Source of the DNA: Halovenus sp.
GTDB lineage: Archaea; Halobacteriota; Halobacteria; Halobacteriales; Haloarculaceae
Reading direction: 5' to 3'
NCBI GenBank assembly: GCA_028274925.1
Contig: JAQCNR010000117.1
Span: 1-7,838 of the forward strand
DNA: 7,838 bases
Shown here: positions 1 to 5,457 of the stretch, piece by piece
How positions within the stretch are numbered: the first letter of the stretch is position 1
Layout: every line of letters starts with the position of its first letter
Position numbers and translations under genes: made by a program
The notes under the pieces: model-generated
Told to the model about the DNA's origin: nothing
The model's input: only the letters and a program-made list of their open reading frames with translations
Database searches by the model: none

Positions 1-480
1 CTGGAGATCGAATTCAATTACGTGAACGACGGTGTGCAGAAAAACGACTCTGTCAGGATCGTACATATCGCTGGCGACCAACTCCAACGGGAGCGGTTGG
101 AGGTGGTGATTGGAGACGATGTCGTCTACAACGAAACCGCCGACAGTGAGACGACGAACAGCAACTATGCTGTCCCAGGACTGGTCGTCGAGGTAGATGA
201 CGACGAGTTCAACGACCTCAACAAGCCATGTCGAGTGAACGGCGAGTTGGTGTCACCGCCCAAGACCTGTGGTGGGCCGCCGGGCGATGGCGACGGCTCC
301 GATTCTGGTGTTGTGTTACAGTGGACGGATACGATTAGCGCCGGCCAAACAGTCGTTATTCAGGAACGAAACGACCCACATGCAGTGGACGTCATCGAAC
401 CCGGTGAGACAGTCCGGGTCATCTACCGCGGCGATGGATTCTCCGCGGTGTTGGCCACGGACACAGTACCACAGAAGTGA
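1..480 (+). CDS. Type IV pilin-like protein, C-terminal part (5' end outside window)
   Basis: The reading frame is open from base 1 to TGA at 478-480 and has no clear start, so the gene begins upstream; about 159 residues are visible. The text VRIVHIAGDQL near the start and the ending GETVRVIYRGDGFSAVLATDTVP match the C-terminal domain of haloarchaeal type IV pilin-like proteins, which usually follows an N-terminal prepilin signal and hydrophobic helix (not in this window). Such proteins are exported, cleaved by prepilin peptidase and used in adhesion pili or as minor pilins. A Gly/Asp-rich loop with a Cys pair (PCRVNG and KTCGG) lies in the middle and could form a disulfide outside the cell. 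The family call rests on the C-terminal pattern only, because the diagnostic N-terminus is missing. A truncated pilin-type N-terminus occurs downstream at 1744. Confidence 0.7.
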   Translation: MEIEFNYVNDGVQKNDSVRIVHIAGDQLQRERLEVVIGDDVVYNETADSETTNSNYAVPGLVVEVDDDEFNDLNKPCRVNGELVSPPKTCGGPPGDGDGSDSGVVLQWTDTISAGQTVVIQERNDPHAVDVIEPGETVRVIYRGDGFSAVLATDTVPQK

Positions 481-526
481 CCGCGGTGGACTGAGAATTC
501 GCTAACAGGTAACACACCAGCACAAC

Positions 527-533
527 AATTATT
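527..533 (+). promoter_or_regulatory. TATA-like element of the RidA-family gene
   Basis: AATTATT is centred 27 bases before the ATG at 557, in the 76-base gap after the pilin stop. There is no ribosome binding site before the ATG, so a leaderless or near-leaderless transcript is inferred. Confidence 0.5.
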
Positions 534-556
534 CTCCTCTCACGAGCACCACCGGC

Positions 557-997
557 ATGGAGAAAATACTGCTCGGGCCCGAGATGGGGGAACTCGCAGA
601 TGGGTCAGCCCCAGCGATGTCTGTCGGCGTTGCGACAGAGCGCACCGACGGTGTGGATGTCTCGCTGTCGGGACTGATTCACCCCGAAGGCACACCGGTC
701 GAACAGGCAGAAGTCGTCTTCGAGATTATCGAAGACATCCTGACGAACGACCTCGACGGCGCGATGACTGATATCACGCGGTTGCGGTTCTACGTCCGCG
801 AGGAGGAGTTGACTGCGGACACGCGTCGGCAACTCCACGAACTCCGCCGAGAGTTCTTCGACGCGCCCGCCTACCCCGCCGCGACGATGGTCGGAGTCAG
901 CGAACTCGTCCACGAGGATGCTGCACTCGAGATCGAGGCGGAGGCGTTCGTACCCGACGAAGAGTACGAGCAGACTGTCGTTACAGCCGAGGAGTGA
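557..997 (+). CDS. RidA/YjgF/YER057c/UK114-family protein lacking the conserved Arg
   Basis: The product has 146 residues, close to the usual 125-150 for this family. Seen: the SG-containing strand near residues 38-39, a central helix with IIEDIL, the strand LRFYV, and the family signature around 106-130 (YPAATMVGV, then ALEIEAEAFV). Classical RidA proteins are small trimeric cytosolic enzymes that hydrolyse reactive enamines and imines formed by PLP enzymes such as threonine dehydratase. The Arg that binds the substrate carboxylate (Arg105 of E. coli RidA, in PARS) is Ala109 here, while the Glu equivalent to Glu120 (Glu125) is kept. Family members without that Arg are generally thought not to act as imine deaminases, so the activity is uncertain. 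The ATG at 557 fits both the TATA spacing and the family length. The gene ends 18 bases before the end of the convergent lipoprotein gene. Confidence 0.88.
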   Translation: MEKILLGPEMGELADGSAPAMSVGVATERTDGVDVSLSGLIHPEGTPVEQAEVVFEIIEDILTNDLDGAMTDITRLRFYVREEELTADTRRQLHELRREFFDAPAYPAATMVGVSELVHEDAALEIEAEAFVPDEEYEQTVVTAEE

Positions 998-1015
998 CGT
1001 CGTGGACTGGGACAG

Positions 1016-1555
1016 CTATGTGGTTTCCTCGACGGTGCCCGTCACGAGTCCGATAACCGCGTTTGGAGGCGCAGTCCACGGATACGGCTCTGGGTTGGCG
1101 TCGCCTTTGGTAACGTAGGCGTTCCCGTCCCACGACACTGCTCGGGCGATGACTGGCGTGCCGTCTCGATCCCCGTCGGGATAGTGCCGGATGACGTCGC
1201 CCGTGCCGCCGAGTGTGGTGTACCCAATCTCCTCGCCGACTTCGGCAGTGATGACACCGGTTTCGTCGGGGCTCTTGACGGGTTGGTAGGAATCGAGTTC
1301 TTTGATACAGACCGTCTCGCCCCGTGAGAGGTTCGGGGCCATCCCTCCCGACTCGATTGTGACCGTCGTGGCACACTGCTCTTGATTGCCGTCCGGCGAC
1401 TCGGCGTCTTGACTGGTCGTGTTGTCGGCTGACTTGTCGCCCTGACTGGTCATGTTGTTTGCAGTCGGACCCGACTCAGTATCGGCCATCTCGGTGCAGC
1501 CGGCTACCGTCGCCACGCCACAAAGGGCGAGAATTACATCGCGGCGGCTTTGCAT
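1016..1555 (-). CDS. Tat lipoprotein with degenerate signal peptidase I-like (S26) domain
   Basis: The product has 179 residues. SRRDVILAL at 3-11 is a twin-arginine signal and VAGC ends at Cys20, a lipobox, so export by Tat and lipid anchoring outside the membrane are predicted. A linker at about 21-60 rich in Ser, Thr, Asn, Asp and Gln follows. Residues 65-174 read like an archaeal signal peptidase I core: SGGMAPNL at 69-76, GDVIRHYPDG at 119-128, VIARAVSW at 135-142, TKGDANPEP at 149-157 and a final VIGLVTG. In active enzymes the first motif is SGSM with the catalytic Ser third, and the third motif is I-H-R with the catalytic His. Here these positions are Gly71 and Ala137. Signal peptidases are normally integral membrane proteins with N-terminal helices and are not lipoproteins. 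I infer a non-catalytic fold relative, perhaps peptide-binding. Confidence 0.75.
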   Translation of the reverse strand: MQSRRDVILALCGVATVAGCTEMADTESGPTANNMTSQGDKSADNTTSQDAESPDGNQEQCATTVTIESGGMAPNLSRGETVCIKELDSYQPVKSPDETGVITAEVGEEIGYTTLGGTGDVIRHYPDGDRDGTPVIARAVSWDGNAYVTKGDANPEPYPWTAPPNAVIGLVTGTVEETT

Positions 1556-1579
1556 GCTCTATCTTGTGTTAGCATTCTG

Positions 1580-1586
1580 TATAAAA
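1580..1586 (-). promoter_or_regulatory. TATA element of the S26-like lipoprotein gene
   Basis: On the minus strand the sequence reads TTTTATA, centred about 28 bases before the ATG at 1555. This is a strong haloarchaeal TATA box, and the inferred transcript starts within a few bases of the start codon. Confidence 0.6.
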
Positions 1587-1743
1587 CAACAGTGTAATTG
1601 GGTCAAAAAGGTAGAGTAGTCAAAACAAATTGGAAACTACCCCTGTGCTGTCGAAATTCGACGGGGACGTTCGCTGAGGCAAATGACGAACGCGGCCGTG
1701 GTGTCCGAGAGAGCCTGCGTATCGTCAGCGCACCAGAGACAGT
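1587..1743. other. Intergenic region with a dyad; no gene seen
   Basis: No convincing coding frame was found on either strand. The first 60 bases are AT-rich for this genome and hold GTCAAAA twice, 17 bases apart (1602-1608 and 1619-1625). A dyad GTCGAA-A-TTCGAC lies at 1650-1662, with CCCC at 1640-1643 and GGGG at 1663-1666 outside it. This could be an operator or a weak hairpin. No clear TATA box at the right distance from the pilin-type ORF at 1744 was seen, which fits that ORF being a remnant. Confidence 0.4.
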
Positions 1744-1849
1744 ATGCAAACCCGACCTCGTGGCGTCACTCCGGTCGTCTCTGTCGTGCTAGTTGCTGTT
1801 GCCGTCGTTCCCGCGAGTGTGCTCGCCGCGTTTATCCAGGATTACACAG

Positions 1850-1893
1850 AATCAAGGAGAGAGCCCACGACTTCAGTCGTGGGAGAAGTCACA
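1850..1893 (+). mobile_element. Possible right-end relic of an IS200/IS605 (IS1341-type) element
   Basis: The segment contains AGAGAGCC, an 8-bp perfect stem CCCACGAC/GTCGTGGG (1864-1871 and 1876-1883) with loop TTCA, then GAGAAGTCAC. From memory, haloarchaeal TnpB-type elements end in a hairpin of this kind followed by a short GTCAC-like tail. No tnpB or tnpA coding sequence remains here, and no left end was recognised. The left limit given is approximate. The element ends at the stop codon of the DUF357 gene and cuts the pilin frame, as expected of an insertion scar. The hairpin could now serve as a terminator. Confidence 0.45.
1864..1883 (-). terminator. Hairpin just after the DUF357 stop codon
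   Basis: A perfect 8-bp stem with a 4-base loop begins six bases past the DUF357 stop (1889-1891) on the minus strand. It is GC-rich, but no good T-run follows on the minus strand (GGGCTCTCTCC), so the terminator function is inferred from position only. The same hairpin is the core of the putative IS end. Confidence 0.35.
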
Positions 1894-2170
1894 CCGTGAA
1901 CAGATGCCCCTCAGTCGGGACATCGAGCAGGCCAATGCGTGCGCCACAGTCCAGCCACGCGTGGCCGTAGGAAAATGAAGCCAACGCGTTGACAGCGTCG
2001 TCGTCCTCGCGGAAGTGCCGACCGTCTTCGAGATACGAGCGGGCCATCTCCTCGCAGTCCCGTGCTGCTTCTCCCAGGGGTGTGTCTGCCGGCGCGGCGA
2101 GTTCGGCGGCGTCGAGTGCCTCCGCGAGCAGTCGTTCGTACTTGTCGGTCTTGGCGTCGATGTCGGTCAT
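1889..2170 (-). CDS. DUF357 family protein
   Basis: The product is 93 residues from the ATG at 2170. The pattern KYERLLAEALDAAE, then MARSYLEDGRHFRE, DAVNALASFSYGHAWLDCGARIGLL and ending HLFTV matches haloarchaeal DUF357 proteins. These are small, mostly helical proteins of unknown function, found in archaea and usually 75-100 residues long. A longer version from a GTG at 2212 would overlap the upstream acetyltransferase stop as GTGA, but its extra 14 residues are low in similarity to the family start, so the ATG is preferred. The gene lies 38 bases downstream of the GNAT gene on the same strand and is probably co-transcribed. Its stop codon falls within the IS-like end, so the family-typical C-terminus seems just intact. 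Confidence 0.8.
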   Translation of the reverse strand: MTDIDAKTDKYERLLAEALDAAELAAPADTPLGEAARDCEEMARSYLEDGRHFREDDDAVNALASFSYGHAWLDCGARIGLLDVPTEGHLFTV

Positions 2171-2208
2171 ACCGGGCGTTCGGCCGGCGGGTAATTGTGT
2201 GTTGGCCC

Positions 2209-2727
2209 TCACTCCGAGAGCTGTTTTACCATCTCGACGACGGTGCCGGTCACGCCGGTATCGAGGTGAGCGGAGAACTCGTGGTCGTACTCGCGGACAC
2301 GCTCGTAGCCGTGAGTTTCGTAGAAGGAGACGGCATTGCGCGAAGCCGACAGCGCGAGTGTCTCGAAATTGTGCGAGCGAGCGCGCGCTTCCAGTTCGGT
2401 GTACAGTTGGCTCCCGACGGACTCACGGGCGACGTTGGGGGTGACGTACACCGCCGTAACCTCGGCGTCGGCGTCGGAGACGTACTCCTCGGGTTCGGTG
2501 TGGGTGAGCGTCGCGAACCCGACAATAGCGTCCCGTTCGGCGACGAGACAGGTCATCTTCGGGGACTCGACAGGCGCCTCGTAGTCGGCAGTTTCACAGC
2601 CTGCGGCCCAGGCCTCGACCTGCCGTTCGGTGTACGATTCCGTCCCGAGTCCGGTAATCGAGTCGACGTGCACGCGTCGGATTGCTTCCGCGTCTGCAGA
2701 CGTGGCCGCGCGAACGCGAACTGTCAT
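2209..2727 (-). CDS. GNAT family N-acetyltransferase
   Basis: The product is 172 residues from the ATG at 2727, the normal size for a single GNAT domain. It begins VRVRAATSADAEAIRRVH, the typical first strand and helix of the fold. The acetyl-CoA binding core is at about 90-112 (VTAVYVTPNVARESVGSQLY), where the R-x-x-x-G-S loop binds the pyrophosphate. The last core elements are LALSASRNAVSFYETHGY at 124-141, with the Tyr often used as general acid. The protein would acetylate a small molecule, peptide or protein amine, and the substrate cannot be told from sequence. An in-frame TTG at 2751 would add eight residues that do not look like the family start. The gene is divergent from trxB across 104 bases and is followed by the DUF357 gene. 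Confidence 0.88.
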   Translation of the reverse strand: MTVRVRAATSADAEAIRRVHVDSITGLGTESYTERQVEAWAAGCETADYEAPVESPKMTCLVAERDAIVGFATLTHTEPEEYVSDADAEVTAVYVTPNVARESVGSQLYTELEARARSHNFETLALSASRNAVSFYETHGYERVREYDHEFSAHLDTGVTGTVVEMVKQLSE

Positions 2728-2766
2728 ACCCCCCGTACGGTCGATGTCCAAATCAGCCTTCGGGAG

Positions 2767-2817
2767 CGGTTGCGCGTGGACTGACCACGACAGCGCAACC
2801 TACAAACGGCCGGTTGC
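2767..2817. promoter_or_regulatory. trxB promoter with three GGTTGC half-sites
   Basis: GGTTGC occurs at 2768-2773 (plus), 2795-2800 (as GCAACC) and 2812-2817 (plus). The first two belong to an 8-bp dyad GGTTGCGC/GCGCAACC with a 17-base spacer, inside which GTGG/CCAC (2776-2779, 2785-2788) extends the symmetry. The second and third flank a TATA-like CTACAAACGG (2800-2809), about 28 bases before the trxB ATG. The layout suggests an operator around the promoter. The binding protein is unknown. Confidence 0.45.
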
Positions 2818-2831
2818 CGTACTTCGGTGTA

Positions 2832-3884
2832 ATGACAGAGCCAGTCGAGCACCGGCGATTGATTATCGCTGGAACAGGAATCGCGGGGCTGTCGGCCGCA
2901 ATCTACGCAGGACGGTCAAACAACGACCCACTCGTTCTCGAAGGCGACGAACCCGGCGGACAACTCACGCTGACGACCGATGTCGCCAACTATCCGGGCT
3001 TTCCGGACGGTATCGGTGGAACTGAACTCATCCAGCGAATGAAAGACCAGGCAACGAAGTTCGGCACCGAACTCGACCACGGTATCGTCGCGGATGTCCA
3101 GCGCCGGGACGACGGCACGATTCGTGTCGAGTTGAGCAACGGCGACGTCTACACCGCCGACGCCTTCCTCGCCGCCTCGGGTGCGAGCGCGCGACTGCTC
3201 GACGTACCCGGCGAAGACGAACTGATGGGCTACGGCGTCTCGACGTGTGCTACCTGTGACGGTGCCTTCTTCCGGGGCGAAGATATGCTCGTCGTCGGCG
3301 GCGGCGACGCTGCAATGGAAGAAGCGAGCTTTCTCACGAAATTCGCCGATACCGTCTACATCGCTCACCGGCGAGAGAACTTCCGCGCCGAGGACTACTG
3401 GGTCGACCGCGTGCAGGAACACGTCGACAACGGCGACATCGAAATCATGCGCAACACCGAACTGCTCGAAGTCCACGGCTCGGAGGAGGAAGGCGTCGAC
3501 CACGTCACCCTCGCCCGCAACGACGAGGGCTACCCAACTGAGAAACTTGATGACCCTGAGACCGAGCAGTTTGACCACGACGTAGGCGCGGTCTTCGTCG
3601 CAATTGGTCACACGCCAAACACCGACTATCTCCAGGATACGGGCGTCGAACTGGACGAGGCAGGCTACATCGATATACAGGGCGGCGACGGCGGTGGCCA
3701 GACGAAAACTGGTGTCGAGGGTATCTTCGCCGCCGGCGACGTGGTCGACCACCACTACCAGCAGGCGATTACCGCCGGTGGGATGGGAACGAAAGCCGCG
3801 CTCGACATCGACGACTATCTCGAAGAGGGCCCCGAGGCCGAAGCGACGGCCGCTGGCACGCAGGCCGCCGAAGGCGACGACTGA
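2832..3884 (+). CDS. trxB: Thioredoxin-disulfide reductase
   Basis: The product is 350 residues from the ATG at 2832. It is a class II pyridine nucleotide-disulfide oxidoreductase that uses FAD to pass electrons from NAD(P)H to thioredoxin in the cytosol. Seen: the FAD-binding GTGIAGLSAAIYAGR at 14-28, PGGQLTLTT at 41-49, the redox-active CATC at 139-142 (STCATCDGAFFRG), a second nucleotide-binding site VVGGGDAAMEE at 154-164 with HRRENFRA at 179-186 (Arg residues that favour NADPH), and the FAD-binding C-terminal GIFAAGDVVD at 297-306 with QAITAGGMGTKAA. The last 20 residues form an acidic, Ala-rich tail beyond the usual bacterial end (about 320 residues). The frame is open 50 codons upstream, but similarity begins at this Met and the TATA-like element fits it. 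It is divergent from the GNAT gene. Confidence 0.95.
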   Translation: MTEPVEHRRLIIAGTGIAGLSAAIYAGRSNNDPLVLEGDEPGGQLTLTTDVANYPGFPDGIGGTELIQRMKDQATKFGTELDHGIVADVQRRDDGTIRVELSNGDVYTADAFLAASGASARLLDVPGEDELMGYGVSTCATCDGAFFRGEDMLVVGGGDAAMEEASFLTKFADTVYIAHRRENFRAEDYWVDRVQEHVDNGDIEIMRNTELLEVHGSEEEGVDHVTLARNDEGYPTEKLDDPETEQFDHDVGAVFVAIGHTPNTDYLQDTGVELDEAGYIDIQGGDGGGQTKTGVEGIFAAGDVVDHHYQQAITAGGMGTKAALDIDDYLEEGPEAEATAAGTQAAEGDD

Positions 3885-3904
3885 CGCCGCGCGACCCGGG
3901 AATG

Positions 3905-3910
3905 TTTACG
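3905..3910 (+). promoter_or_regulatory. TATA-like element of the small acidic protein gene
   Basis: TTTACG is centred about 25 bases before the ATG at 3933 in the 48-base gap after trxB. The gene therefore probably has its own leaderless transcript, with some possible read-through from trxB. Confidence 0.5.
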
Positions 3911-3932
3911 TCTTCCACCCCCTACCTGAACT

Positions 3933-4217
3933 ATGTCAGTCGAGACACTCACAGTCACTATCGAAACGAAGGAGGACAGCGACGAACTCGAAATCCCAGC
4001 CGGTGCACTTGACCTGCTCAACGAGGGCGGCGAGGGGCCATCGACAGTACTCGGTGACCTGGCACTGCTGGGTGTCGCACAGCAGATCCACGGCATCATC
4101 CACCACTCACAGGGCGATGTTGGCTCGGATATCGAAGATGTCGAAGAGAAGACGATGGAACTGTTCGAGGAGCGCTTCGGCCAGTCCTTCGCCGACATGG
4201 TCGGCCACGACCACTAG
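3933..4217 (+). CDS. Conserved small acidic haloarchaeal protein (DUF7545-like)
   Basis: The product has 94 residues and no signal peptide or membrane segment. The N-terminal third is predicted to be beta (TLTVTIETK), followed by EIPAGALDLLNEGGEG, a helix GDLALLGVAQQIHGIIHHSQGD containing several His, and a C-terminal helix MELFEERFGQSFADMVGHDH ending in more His. I recall similar haloarchaeal proteins under the label DUF7545, but that name is from memory. The function is unknown. The His-rich helix and tail could bind metal, but this is only a suggestion. The gene ends tail to tail with the RibD-like gene, the stop codons sharing CTAG. Confidence 0.75.
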   Translation: MSVETLTVTIETKEDSDELEIPAGALDLLNEGGEGPSTVLGDLALLGVAQQIHGIIHHSQGDVGSDIEDVEEKTMELFEERFGQSFADMVGHDH

Positions 4218-4873
4218 ACAGTATAGCTGAGGACAACGCCGGAACCAAGCCGTTCAATATTTTCGAGGTCGAGTGCGGGAAAGTCCTCGACAAACCCATC
4301 ACCGTCGGCCAGCGTCGGCGCCTCACGGCCGCCGATAATCTTCGGCCCGACGAACAGTGAGAGGCGGTCGACCAGGTCGCTCTCGAACAGCGAGTAGATA
4401 ATTTCGCCGCCGCCCTCGACCATCAACTGGTCGATACCGTGGTCGGCAAGTTCCTCGAAGGCAGCCGCGAGGTCGACGCGGGCGTCGCCAGCCTGAATGA
4501 CTGTTGCGCCCGCCTCTTCCATCTGGGCGACGAAATCGGTCGGCGCGGTTTCGCTGACGAGCAGATAGCTCCCCCCGCGCTCGTCGAGCACCTTCGCGTC
4601 GGGCGGGGTGCGAATCCGTGAGTCAGCAACGACACGCGCTGGCTGTTCGGGGTCGCCTCGGTCAGTCCGGGCGGTGACGAGTGACTCGTCGTCGACTGTC
4701 AGCGACGGGTTATCGGCCAGTACGGTGCCGACACCGACCATAATCGCGTCGCTGTCGGCCCGGAGTTTGTCGACGCGCTGGAAGTCGGCGTCGTTGCTGA
4801 TCTCGACCTGTTCGCGCTCCCGCGAAGAGAGTTTCCCGTCGGCGCTGGTCGCGGCGTTGACAACCACTCGCAT
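4214..4873 (-). CDS. 2,5-diamino-6-(ribosylamino)-4(3H)-pyrimidinone 5'-phosphate reductase (RibD C-domain type)
   Basis: The product has 219 residues, the usual length of the stand-alone archaeal reductase (EC 1.1.1.302). It is related to the C-terminal domain of bacterial RibD and to yeast Rib7, with a dihydrofolate-reductase-like fold. It reduces the ribosyl side chain to ribityl with NAD(P)H, an early step toward riboflavin, FAD and the deazaflavin F420. Seen: VVNAATSADGKLSS at 4-17, LRADSDAIMVGVGTVLADNPSLTV at 37-60 (the long conserved nucleotide-binding stretch), RVVADSRIRTP at 80-90, MVEGGGEIIYSLF at 151-163 and VGPKIIGGREAPTL at 175-188. The ATG at 4873 has a TATA-like GTAATTAC 25 bases upstream. 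Its own promoter makes it independent of the lipoprotein gene 52 bases upstream. No deaminase domain is fused, as expected in archaea. Confidence 0.92.
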   Translation of the reverse strand: MRVVVNAATSADGKLSSREREQVEISNDADFQRVDKLRADSDAIMVGVGTVLADNPSLTVDDESLVTARTDRGDPEQPARVVADSRIRTPPDAKVLDERGGSYLLVSETAPTDFVAQMEEAGATVIQAGDARVDLAAAFEELADHGIDQLMVEGGGEIIYSLFESDLVDRLSLFVGPKIIGGREAPTLADGDGFVEDFPALDLENIERLGSGVVLSYTV

Positions 4874-4894
4874 ACCAGTTTCGGTGAGCCGCTG

Positions 4895-4902
4895 GTAATT
4901 AC
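4895..4902 (-). promoter_or_regulatory. TATA-like element of the RibD-like reductase gene
   Basis: The palindrome GTAATTAC is centred 25 bases before the ATG at 4873. No ribosome binding site is seen, so a leaderless transcript is inferred. Confidence 0.55.
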
Positions 4903-4925
4903 GGGTTTCGGTCTCGGCGGGCTAG

Positions 4926-5360
4926 TCAACTACTCGCGCTGTCATCGTCCGGTTCGCCTTCCCTGACGACGAGTTCGTAGCCACCGATTTCGTCTTCGGC
5001 TTCCTCGACGTCGAACCGGAGTTCGGCCGACTCTTCGGGGGCAATCGGACCGTGCTGTCTGGTGTAGGGTGTCCCGAGCGCGTTGCCCTCACGGTCACGC
5101 ATCTGCAGAGTCACGGCGGCGTGCGCTGGTTCAGTGCCGATATTTCTGAGTTCGAGAATAATAGAGACCTGCCCGTTCTCGACAATTCGGTTGTCGGCCT
5201 CGCGTGTCAGGTTGTCCGCTTCGATGTTGACTTCACGGTGGTCGCCGGTAGCGGACGGGTCATCGCCGGGGGTGTCGGTCTCCTCAGCGTCCATACAGCC
5301 CGCGAGACCGCCCGTTACCGCGCCGCAAATTCCCCCGAGAATGAACGTCCGTCGCTCCAT
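4926..5360 (-). CDS. Tat lipoprotein with Ig/CARDB-like domain
   Basis: The product has 144 residues. MERRTFILGGICGAV is a twin-arginine signal (Arg3, Arg4) and LAGC places the lipidated Cys at 22. A short acidic linker (DAEETDTPGDDPS) follows. Residues 43-135 form a beta-rich domain: NGQVSIILELRNIGTEPAHAAVTLQMRD, then GPIAPEESAELRFDVEE and YELVVREG. This pattern of alternating strands with the NIGTEPA turn is typical of CARDB or FxLYD-type Ig-like domains, which bind surface partners or act as spacers. No catalytic residues are evident. Export by Tat and anchoring on the outer face of the cytoplasmic membrane are predicted. The exact role is unknown. The start is supported by a TATA element 27 bases upstream. 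It is divergent from the luciferase-like oxidoreductase gene, with 97 bases between them. Confidence 0.82.
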   Translation of the reverse strand: MERRTFILGGICGAVTGGLAGCMDAEETDTPGDDPSATGDHREVNIEADNLTREADNRIVENGQVSIILELRNIGTEPAHAAVTLQMRDREGNALGTPYTRQHGPIAPEESAELRFDVEEAEDEIGGYELVVREGEPDDDSASS

Positions 5361-5383
5361 GTGGTAGCTCGGTCCGACGGTGT

Positions 5384-5390
5384 CATAAAC
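5384..5390 (-). promoter_or_regulatory. TATA-like element of the Ig-like lipoprotein gene
   Basis: On the minus strand it reads GTTTATG, centred about 27 bases before the ATG at 5360. A leaderless transcript is inferred. Confidence 0.5.
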
Positions 5391-5457
5391 GTACGCATCT
5401 CTGAGGTGACTGACACGACGCCAGAGCGGTTTTCACCGTCGACACCGAAGGCCAGCT

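Larger units (their letters stand above)
1744..1899 (+). pseudogene. Truncated type IV pilin N-terminus
   Basis: This is a 51-codon frame from ATG 1744 to TGA 1897-1899. It begins MQTRPRGVTPVVSVVLVAVA and continues VVPASVLAAFI. This is the layout of the haloarchaeal type IV pilin N-terminus: a short basic leader, an R-G cleavage point for prepilin peptidase, TPVVSVVLV (compare SPVIGVILM), and one hydrophobic helix ending in AAF. After residue 34 the frame enters a strong hairpin that looks like an insertion-sequence end, and the last 17 residues or so are not pilin-like. The external domain expected of a pilin (100 residues or more) is absent. I infer a pilin gene broken by insertion and deletion. 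A real minimal hydrophobic peptide made from this ORF cannot be excluded. The ORF overlaps the 3' end of the minus-strand DUF357 gene. Confidence 0.6.

Noticed and set aside
1598..1978. Overlapping plus-strand frames of 61-95 codons between the lipoprotein and DUF357 genes
   Set aside because: They are rich in Arg, Cys and Ser with no promoter or family pattern. Only the short frame at 1744-1899 shows a recognisable motif.
2062..2784. 240-codon plus-strand frame opposite the DUF357 and GNAT genes
   Set aside because: The opposite strand encodes two recognisable families. This frame shows no domain and unlike composition.
2682..2831. Fifty-codon upstream extension of trxB
   Set aside because: It overlaps the divergent GNAT start and the promoter dyads, and its residues do not match the TrxB N-terminus.
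2916..3755. Long open frame of 279 codons on the minus strand opposite trxB
   Set aside because: It is the antisense shadow of a GC-rich acidic gene. Its product shows no family pattern, while the plus strand encodes all TrxB motifs.
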